From Paenarthrobacter nitroguajacolicus JCM 14115 (lineage in GTDB: Bacteria > Actinomycetota > Actinomycetes > Actinomycetales > Micrococcaceae), in assembly GCA_001313365.1 (NCBI GenBank), contig BBFS01000149.1:1-7189 (forward strand): a stretch of 7,189 nt of DNA, written 5' to 3'. A model generated the notes under the pieces. The model did no database searches. It was not told the origin of the DNA and worked only from the letters and a program-made list of their open reading frames with translations. This document shows, in pieces, positions 1 through 6,332 of this stretch. Position 1 is the stretch's first letter. Every line of letters starts with the position of its first letter. Made by a program: the position numbers and the translations under genes.

Positions 1-2376
1 GCGGCAGCCAGTCAGCGCGGAAGCGCACCAACCAGCGGGCATTGTTTCGCAACGCCTCACGGACGACGGCGATGCGGCCCGCCGCTGCCGGTGCCGGGGC
101 CGCCGTGCGACCGTAGCGTTGCCGTTCGAAGTCCGAGGTGAGGGAAGCCACTGCTGCGTGGGCGGCGTCGTCGAGTCCTCCTGTGTCACCAAGTGCGGTG
201 CTGGACCGCAGCCGGGCGGAAAAATGCCTCGCGTCTCGCTGGATGTCGATGGCACGCCGTAATCGGTAGCGAGGTCCTGCAGCTCCGCCCACGCAAGTTC
301 AGGGGCAGGATCCTTGTAGCCAGGTGTGCCGGCTTCATCCGGAGGTTTTTGGTTCAACCGGCGTCGCCGGAGGACCGTCCTGCTCAGCCTCGGCGACCAG
401 AGGAATCCGGCGAGCAACAAAATCCCCCCCGCTGCTGCGGCGCCGATAGCCGGGAGCGGGCTCGTGGTGGCCGAACCCGCGGCAGGGGTCTCCACTCCAG
501 GAATCGGGACGGGCGCTGCTGCCGGCGGCGCGGGGGGGGTTGTGAGGACGTCTTTCTCATCGGCGTTGGTGCTGAGATTACTGGGAACCGAGGATTCGAT
601 GGCGTAATCGGGGGGGACGTGGCCCCGCGACGGCGTTGGTTCAAAGGGAACCCAGCCCAGGCCCTCAAAATACAGTTCGGGCCATGCGTGGGCATCCCGG
701 GCGTCCACCTCGTACTCAGGGAAGGATCCCTGACCGACCAAGGCCACGGACTCACCCGTGAGCCGGCCCGGTGCGTAGCCCACCGCGATGCGGCTCGGAA
801 TACCCTCGGCCCGTGCCATGACGCCATGGCCGAGGAGAAATGAACACAATAGCCGCTCTTGACGGCAAGGAAATCAGCCAGGACCGAGAGGCCGTTGCCG
901 TCATAGCCGTTCTGCACGGGAGCTTGCAGGGAGTACGTGAACTCGCCGGAACGCAGGTAGTTCTGGAGGGCCAGCGCCTTGGCGTAGTTGCTGCCCGCGG
1001 ATGCCGTAACGGTATCGGCTGTTTGCCGCACGATGTCCGGAAGGTTGCCCGGAATCCTCAGGAAGTCTTCTGAAATGCCCTTCGGTACGGAAGTGGCTTG
1101 GGACAGGGACTCTGATGTGATCCTGGGGCTGCGGAGAAGACGACGTACCGTTGCGCGCGGGTGGTGGTCTCGTTGCTCATGATGCTCAAAGTGGCCGGAT
1201 CCCAGGTCCAGCGTCCGTTGAGCCCGTTCACGGAGGCCGGCGCAAACGGGGGGCAGGGAGGTAAGCTGGTGAACAGGCCCGCGTTTATCGAGGTCACGGC
1301 GTTAACCACTTCGCCTTGGACGGCGTACCCCCGTCTCGATCCTGTCCGCACCTACGCGGCGCTCGGAGGCACGATCATCCGGAGCCAGGTTTCGCCGTCG
1401 AAGTGGTCAACGGTGACCGACCTCAAATACAGGGGTGCGTCGGCGCTAGTGGCATACGTGATGCGGCCCGAACCGGTAGGACTCCTGAGCTGTTGCCCAA
1501 GGTGATCATGGGATTGAGCCATTGGAGGTGCCCCCCCACGGGCTGAGTCGTGAGCCCTGCGGAAAAGTGCCGGTCTCGAAACCGGGGGATGGCCAGGGGC
1601 ACGGTCATGGTCAATGCCAGAGCCAAGCCACCGGTGACAACTGAGCGCTTGAACTGGCCGGCACCGCGCCCCGAACCGGACTGGAGCCTGGCATCAGGGG
1701 CGAACCAGCGGCTGCACCCCCCCAGGATGAGCAGGTAACCCACGGCCGCGCCGATGAATCCGGCTACTCCCACGCTCTGCGGTTTGATAGTGGCAGGCAC
1801 CACCATGACCGCCAGCAGGCCAATGCCGCTGGCCGCAGGCATGGAAAGTGGAACGGCCAGGGCATCGATGAGGATCACCAGGAGCCCAAGGCAGGCACAC
1901 ATGACGAAAACGATCCCGGCGTTGGGTGCCACCGGCGCGCTTTCGGACACCACTGTTTCGGCGGCCCGCTTAATGTGTCGTCCGACGGCGGTAAAGGTCT
2001 CGGTGGTGGGGGATGAACCCCCCGCCAGGCTCTCCTGGCGGCAGAAGATGAAGCTGAGCACAGCCGCCAAGGTGGCAAAGGAGCCCAGGGTCGCGATCAG
2101 CGGCTGGGCCGGAGTGCCCGGAGGCAGCAAGCGTCAGCGCGACCACTACCACCGTGGTGATCAGCGGCATGAACCAGGCCCAGCCCCCCCTGAGGACACC
2201 GTTCAAGGACAACGCCGCCCCCCCTAGGACAGCCACCGCCACTGATCCTGCATGCCCATGGATAGGGCCTGGACCCGGGACCTGCGGCCGGGGCCGCTTG
2301 CCGGACGAAGCCGTGCTGGCTGTTCCACCCGGTTGGGTCGGAGCGCTGGGGGAGCCTGGTGGGATGTAGCGGTCAT
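1..2376 (-). CDS. TgpA-like membrane transglutaminase (DUF3488/TG core/DUF4129), C-terminus beyond window, frameshifted
   Basis: Membrane protein with an extracytoplasmic transglutaminase-like cysteine-protease-fold domain; its substrate is unknown. The start ATG at 2376 overlaps the upstream stop as ATGA. An N-terminal membrane block follows with about seven hydrophobic segments (examples: LITTVVVVALTL, IVFVMCACLGLLVILI, FIGAAVGYLLIL). The TG core carries the catalytic Cys in KSGYCVHFSSAMA (codon 846-848) and the His in ARDAHAWPEL (codon 688-690). The third-residue region reads GWVPFEPTP, with Glu where many relatives have Asp. A last membrane helix (AAAAGGILLLAGFLW, about 400-450) precedes an acidic cytoplasmic tail typical of DUF4129. 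As read, the frame breaks near 232, 822, 1125, 1328, 1385, 1489, 2109, 2123 and once between 2240 and 2350; one-base corrections restore it everywhere except the last, which I could not place. The paired changes at 2008-2023 cancel out. Family identity is secure; exact residues near the breaks are not. Confidence 0.9.
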
Positions 2377-3831
2377 CGTGGCACCGCCGCTCCACGCCGG
2401 ACATCCATGGCCGCATCTGCGGCAGCTACGATGCCGCCGGCATCGAAGGCTGACCAGGCAGCCGTCAACTGGGTTTTCGATGTCACAGCTGCTGCCCTCC
2501 AACCGGCAACGCGCAAGATCTCAAGTATTTCCTCGTTGTTCCGTGCGGCATCGGTGATCACCAAGGCAAAGGCGTTGGCACCATAGCCTGCCGCCGGGGC
2601 AAGTGTCCTTGCCTCGGCGGGCGTCAGGTTGCCCACCAAGGCAAGCAGCGGACCGCGCAACCGGTGCGCTGAGAGTTTGTCCATCAGGCGATCGCTGAAA
2701 GGAGAATCGGCATTCTCCGTGCCCGCCGAGCCGGGGGGGGAGCCCTCCTTGTGTTCGGAGATTTGCTCGGTCCTGTGGTGCTCCGGCCTGGTGTGCCTCG
2801 GGCCGCTTAGCTCCACTGCCGCAAGACTCTCTGCGATGGCCTGAAGGCCGCCCACGCCCGCGAACTCCTCCGCCTCCGCGTCCGGCGCCGACCGCGAACG
2901 ATGGAACGCCGGGCTGCCAAATGCATCAAGGAGTCGTAACGAATAATTCCGTTCTGCCAGATGCGCGGTAATGGACATCGCCGCCGTGACCATCCACTCG
3001 AAGTTCGTACTGGTGACAAGGTCAGAGTTCTCGTCATGGCTCCCGAAGACAGAACCGGTTCCGGCGGCAAAGGCGGTGAATCTCTGGTCCAGGATGAGGG
3101 TGGCTTCGGGGGGGGTGGTCACCGACTCCTCCTGGCGCACCATGAGCTGGCCATGGCGGGCAGTAGCCGCCCAGTGAACGCGGCGCATGGGATCACCGTG
3201 CCTGTACTCACGGGTCATGATGTCGTCATCGCTGGGATTGGCCCGGATACGGGTCGCCGTCACGCCATCATTGCCACGCGCACCGGCGAGGCCCGTGACG
3301 GGAAGTTCGACGGCGGCAGGAGTCACGGTGAGGATGTCGCCGTCGTCAATTGCATGCCGCCGCAGCGATAAGCCGAAAGGGTCACTGAACTCTGCGGTGA
3401 CCGGACCAATCCGGAACTGTCCCCCGCTTGCCCGAGCGCAAGTGATATTCGTAGCGGCTGGTGCCTCCGGATGCTGATCGGGCAGGAAAGCGGAAAGCGG
3501 GTGGCTCACCGAAGCGGGGGGGAGGCAGTTGCTCCTCCATGATCACGTGCCCTGTTGAATATGACGACCGTGCAACAGCGAGGCGAACGGTTGTGGTGCC
3601 GGACGTCTCCACCGTGGACGGATTGAACTCCCGGTACACCTGGAACTTGGGTTTGAGCACCCGGACGCCGGCAAGCGCTACCAAGGAAGGAGAATCAACA
3701 GGACAGCCAGAGTCAGGAGATCACGCCTGCCCATGACATACGCGCACCCCAGGGAAAGGGCCCCCGGCGGCCAGAAGCCCCCAGCCGCGGTTGGTGAATA
3801 AGTGCTTGGGAAGCCGATCCATGAGCGCCAT
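2373..3831 (-). CDS. DUF58 domain protein, partner of the MoxR ATPase
   Basis: The protein starts MALMDRLPKHLF, then has two hydrophobic segments (GLLAAGALSLGCAYVM and LLTLAVLLILLPLVALAG), then a long soluble part. The DUF58 signature is plain: REYRHGDPMRRVHWAATAR followed by GQLMVRQEE, with SDPFGL earlier. The C-terminal half resembles a von Willebrand A-like fold (inference). DUF58 proteins usually sit beside MoxR ATPases and are thought to be their clients; no enzymatic role is established. The start at 3831 is chosen for the AGGAGAG ribosome binding site 8 nt upstream and the fit to the family N-terminus. Three one-base breaks disturb the frame: C run 3761-3765 (one too many), GG at 3685-3686 (one too few), C run 3421-3425 (one too many). 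After repair the span is exactly 486 codons including stop. Runs at 2733, 3108 and 3516 add PP pairs where one Pro seems usual. Confidence 0.92.
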
Positions 3832-3839
3832 ACCGGCAT

Positions 3840-3846
3840 CTCTCCT
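3840..3846 (-). promoter_or_regulatory. Ribosome binding site of the DUF58 gene, overlapping the MoxR stop codon
   Basis: AGGAGAG on the minus strand lies 8 nt before the ATG at 3831. Its first two bases belong to the TAG stop of the MoxR gene, so ribosomes ending MoxR translation can reload directly. It decides the DUF58 start. Confidence 0.8.
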
Positions 3847-4937
3847 AAACGCTGTGCCTGTCCCTGCGCCACGCGCCAGGCGGTTCCTGGGCCACGGGCA
3901 AGGAAGCGAAGATGCCCCGGAGAATGCTCTGCGGCGTGTCGCCCGAACTCGCAGCCTTGCGGTCCAGGATGATCCGGTGGGCGAGCACTGATTCGGCCAC
4001 GTCCACCACGTCATCCGGAAGGACAAAATCGCGGCCATCCAGGGCCGCCGTGGCTTGGCCGCACGGAGCAGTTGCAGCAAAGATCGCGGGCTGGCACCAA
4101 GACGGAGCCGGGCACTGTCACGGGTTGCCCGTCCGATGGCCACCGTGTACTCCTTGATGGCAGTGGAGACATAAACCTGCTGGACGGTGGCGATCATGGC
4201 AGCCACATCGGCCGCCGTGACCACGGGAGTCACCTTAATCAGGGGTGAGGACGCCTGATGTGTCTCCAACATCTCGATCTCGGCCTCCCTGTCCGGGTAG
4301 CCCATGGAAATCCTGGCCATAAAGCGGTCACGCTGTGCTTCGGGCAGCGGGTACGTGCCTTCCATCTCGATGGGGTTCTGTGTGGCCACCACCATGAAAG
4401 GCAACCCCCCCAGCTGATACGAATGGCCGTCCACAGTCACCTGGTGCTCTTCCATGCATTCAAGCAAGGCGGATTGGGTTTTGGCCGAAGCGCGGTTGAT
4501 TTCGTCGCCGATCACGATGTTCGCGAACACGGCACCGGGCCGGAACTCGAACTGCCGGGACGACTGGTTGTAGATGGACACTCCTGTGACGTCGGAAGGG
4601 AGCAGGTCCGGGGTGAATTGAATGCGGGACACCGTACAGTCCACAGTGCGGGCCAGCGTCTTTGCGAGCAGGTCTTGCCGACCCCCCCGGCACATCCTCC
4701 AGCAGAAGATGACCCTGGGCCAGCAGCACAGTAAGGGCGAGCTTGGCGGCGTCGGCTTTTCCATCGATGACCTTATTGATGGAACCAAGGATGCGCTCGC
4801 TGGCATCGTGGAACCGTTCCGCGTCCATGACATGCGGCCTGTGCCCATTGAGCCCTGCGCCGTCACGGGGGCAGGGCACTGTAAGCCTCGCCCTGAACAG
4901 GAGAAGGTTCAACGGTGACTTGTCGCTTGGACTCCAT
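3845..4937 (-). CDS. MoxR-family AAA+ ATPase, frameshifted, start uncertain
   Basis: Cytoplasmic AAA+ ATPase of the MoxR class, first gene of the operon, probably a chaperone-like remodeller for the DUF58 and transglutaminase partners (family inference). Visible motifs in order: the MDAERFHDASERIL helix and VIDGK; Walker A, meant to read DVPGVGKTLLAK but broken at 4671-4688; Walker B VIGDEINRASAKTQSALLE; sensor 1 VVATQNP; EGTYPLPEAQRDRF with the arginine finger; sensor 2 GASPRSLLQL; then LPDDVVDVAESVLAHRI. It ends at TAG 3845-3847. Breaks: C7 at 4682-4688 (expected 5) with GG at 4671-4672 (expected 3), and C at 4054 (expected CC). From ATG 4828 the repaired span is exactly 328 codons. I prefer ATG 4937 (MESKRQVTVEPSPVQG, with GAAGGG upstream), but that needs two more corrections near 4829 and 4867-4871. 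GTG 4879 or ATG 4828 are alternatives without them. Confidence 0.92.
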
Positions 4938-5039
4938 GAATTGCCCTTCAGCCGTGGCCTCCGCAGCAGCTGTCGTCGCTGAGCGCTGCTGGTGTTGGCC
5001 GCTTGTCCGTTCCAGACTACCCAGACATTGGCCTGCGCT

Positions 5040-5071
5040 AACATAGTGCCCCCCCGGAATTTATGTGGCAA
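5040..5071 (-). promoter_or_regulatory. Candidate promoter of the MoxR-DUF58-transglutaminase operon
   Basis: On the minus strand, TTGCCA (5066-5071) matches the -35 consensus in five of six bases and TATGTT (5040-5045) is a fair -10. The spacer is 20 nt as read, which is too long, but it contains a 7-base G run. If that run is really 4, like others in this window, the spacer becomes the ideal 17. Transcription would start about 95 nt before the preferred MoxR start. This is a prediction from consensus only. Confidence 0.4.
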
Positions 5072-5083
5072 ACGGAATTTATG
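5055..5083 (+). repeat. 11-bp direct repeat CGGAATTTATG, twice, 18 bp apart
   Basis: CGGAATTTATG occurs at 5055-5065 and again at 5073-5083, start to start 18 bp. It is AT-rich in an otherwise GC-rich region and overlaps the spacer and -35 of the predicted operon promoter. The spacing of under two helical turns suits a tandem regulator site, but it may be a chance or local duplication. Confidence 0.5.
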
Positions 5084-5089
5084 GCTCGC

Positions 5090-5113
5090 TCCTCCCGGCG
5101 CCGGGGGGGAGGA
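5090..5113. promoter_or_regulatory. Interrupted palindrome upstream of tatD
   Basis: TCCTCCCGGC (5090-5099) faces GCC-G7-AGGA (5100-5113). With three G in the run, instead of the seven read, the two arms would be exact reverse complements over 10 bp each. It could be an operator or a hairpin in the tatD leader. Function is unknown. Confidence 0.4.
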
Positions 5114-5122
5114 CCGCGGTCC
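5111..5122. promoter_or_regulatory. Perfect 12-bp palindrome GGACCGCGGTCC before tatD
   Basis: The sequence equals its own reverse complement and ends 15 bp before the tatD start codon. A dimeric repressor site is possible; short GC palindromes also arise by chance in such genomes. It directly abuts the preceding interrupted palindrome. Confidence 0.35.
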
Positions 5123-5137
5123 GAATAAGGTGGAAGC

Positions 5138-6038
5138 ATGTGCAATTCCCTCGCTCCCGCACCTTACCGGGCGCCTTCCGACGCAGCAGACGAAAAAGAC
5201 TCACGCCGGGAGTACCCGCCAGCGCCCGAACCCCTGCCTGTACCTGTGATGGACAATCACACGCATCTGGACTTCAGGCACGGCTTGATTGAGGTCTCGG
5301 TCCGGGACGCGATGGACTCCGCGGAAGCCGTTGGTGTGCAGGGCGCCATCCAAGTGGGCTGCGACCTCGAATCCTCCAGGTTCACAGTGCAGGCGGTGGA
5401 AGCTGACCCCCGGCTACTCGGTGCCGTAGCAATCCACCCCAACGACGCCCCCGAATACGCGGCCCGCGGTGAACTGGAATCGGCGCTCGCCGAGATCGAG
5501 GCGCTGGCCGGTCATCCGCGGATCCGGGCCATCGGGGGAGACCGGGCTGGACTTCTTCCGAACCCACGGTGAGGGGCTGGCCCATCAGCGGTACTCCTTC
5601 CGGCGACACATTGACATCGCCAAGAGGCTCGGGCTGACACTGCAGATTCACGACCGCGACGCCCACGACGACGTAGTGCAGGTTCTGCGGGAGGAAGGCG
5701 CTCCGGATCGCGTGGTGTTTCACTGCTTCTCCGGAGATGAGGAACTAGCCCGGATCTGTAACGGGAACGGCTGGTACATGTCCTTCGCCGGCACCATGAC
5801 ATTCAAGAACGCCGGGAATCTCCGCGCTGCCCTGGCCATTGCCGAACCTGGCAGGATTCTGGTGGAAACCGACTCTCCGTTCCTCACACCGCATCCCCCC
5901 CACCGCGGGCGGCCGAATGCGAGCTACATGGTTCCCTACACAGTCCGGTCCATGGCCGACGTGACAGGAGATGACTTGGCCGAACTTTGTTCGCGGTTGG
6001 CCGAAAACACCCTGAATGCCTACGGTTCATGGGCCTAA
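5138..6038 (+). CDS. tatD: TatD-family metal-dependent hydrolase/DNase, one frameshift
   Basis: TIM-barrel metal-dependent hydrolase of the TatD family, which includes 3'-5' exonucleases acting on DNA (and RNA) in the cytoplasm. Metal-binding residues are all present: HxH in MDNHTHLDF (residues 41 and 43), Glu in GETGLDFF, His in QIHDRDAHDD, His in VVFHCFSGD, and Asp in ETDSPFLTPHP. GRPN and the C-terminal ENTLNAYG also fit. The start ATG at 5138 follows GGTGGA with good spacing; about 37 Pro/Ala-rich residues precede the domain, an extension I associate with Arthrobacter relatives. The frame breaks at G5 5534-5538 (expected four, AIGETGLDFF); with one G removed the span is exactly 300 codons including stop. 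C7 at 5895-5901 gives PHPPHRG where relatives have PHPHRG or PHPYRG. It is followed on the same strand by the rpf gene, after a long gap. Confidence 0.95.
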
Positions 6039-6119
6039 GCCGCCTTTTTTGACGACGAGGGGGTGCCGGGGGCCTGGATACCCGGTATGCACGATTCTTG
6101 GTTCGTTTATAACGGATCG

Positions 6120-6132
6120 GTTACTGTGTTAA
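6120..6132 (+). promoter_or_regulatory. GTTAC-N3-GTTAA direct repeat, possible MtrA-type response regulator site
   Basis: GTTAC (6120-6124) and GTTAA (6128-6132) repeat with an 8-bp period. Actinobacterial MtrA is known to regulate cell-wall and rpf genes and binds GTnAC-like direct repeats, so the place and form fit. The second half-site has one mismatch and the evidence is only motif-level. Confidence 0.3.
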
Positions 6133-6166
6133 ACAAGTAGCCGGGGGTCGGGGGAAGGCCTTCGGA

Positions 6167-6210
6167 CAACTGCACCGGTTGATTCCGGAGCAATCAGTTG
6201 AATGTTTTTT
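6167..6210 (+). terminator. Hairpin plus T6 in the rpfB leader, attenuator-like
   Basis: CAACTG (6167-6172) can pair with CAGTTG (6195-6200). Alternatively TTGATT (6179-6184) can pair with AATCAG (6192-6197) around the loop CCGGAGC. The two pairings share bases and exclude each other. Six T (6205-6210) follow four bases after the stem. The AT content of the stem makes it a weak terminator; it could instead end tatD transcripts or act as a regulated attenuator for rpfB. Confidence 0.4.
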
Positions 6211-6241
6211 GGCGGCGCAGATGCCGGCAGCAAGTGTAGGA

Positions 6242-6270
6242 CCAGGCTTATTGCCTGGCCCTCCGTTTTT
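6242..6270 (+). terminator. Second hairpin with T5 in the rpfB leader
   Basis: CCAGGC (6242-6247), loop TTATT, GCCTGG (6253-6258) make a perfect 6-bp stem. Five T follow at 6266-6270 after a 7-nt gap, which is longer than in a classic intrinsic terminator. It lies about 65 nt before the rpfB start. Confidence 0.4.
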
Positions 6271-6332
6271 GCGGTCGGCATTACTTTTGCGCTTTTCCCC
6301 GTGCCCGGATGGTCTGAGAGTAATGGGCGATC

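Larger units (their letters stand above)
6039..6332 (+). other. Long intergenic leader between tatD and rpfB
   Basis: These 294 bp carry no convincing gene on either strand. The first part has T6 (6045-6050) just after the tatD stop, without a clear strong stem before it. TATAAC at 6108-6113 could be a -10 element, though no good -35 is seen. Then come a GTTAC-TGT-GTTAA motif, two hairpins each followed by a T run, and finally the rpf start. If transcription starts near 6120 the 5' leader would be about 210 nt, long enough for a structured regulatory RNA. No known riboswitch consensus was recognised. Confidence 0.5.

Noticed and set aside
193..843. Long plus-strand open frame, 216 residues
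   Set aside because: Very rich in Arg and Gly, no recognisable domain, and lies antisense to the transglutaminase core and tail; a GC-driven shadow.
2961..3371. Plus-strand open frame, 136 residues, opposite the DUF58 gene
   Set aside because: Antisense to the conserved DUF58 signature, no family resemblance and no good ribosome binding site seen.
4258..4734. Plus-strand open frame, 158 residues, opposite the MoxR gene
   Set aside because: Mirrors the Walker A to sensor 1 region of MoxR; His-rich composition is a by-product of the opposite strand's codons.
1..4937. A decayed pseudogene operon or programmed frameshifting
   Set aside because: Codon structure and catalytic motifs are preserved on both sides of each break, there are no independent substitutions in key residues, and no slippery-site plus structure arrangement recurs.
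4829..5071. Extending the MoxR protein N-terminally in the frame open back to 5071
   Set aside because: The extension would run through the predicted promoter and has no family resemblance; open frames of this size are common in GC-rich DNA.
6039..6050. Intrinsic terminator directly after tatD at T6 (6045-6050)
   Set aside because: Only a very short GGC/GCC pairing precedes the T run, overlapping the stop codon; too weak to call.
6114..6332. ydaO-type c-di-AMP riboswitch upstream of rpfB
   Set aside because: I looked for the conserved GGGGAACC-like and CCGAACCCGUCAGCU-like blocks and saw none.
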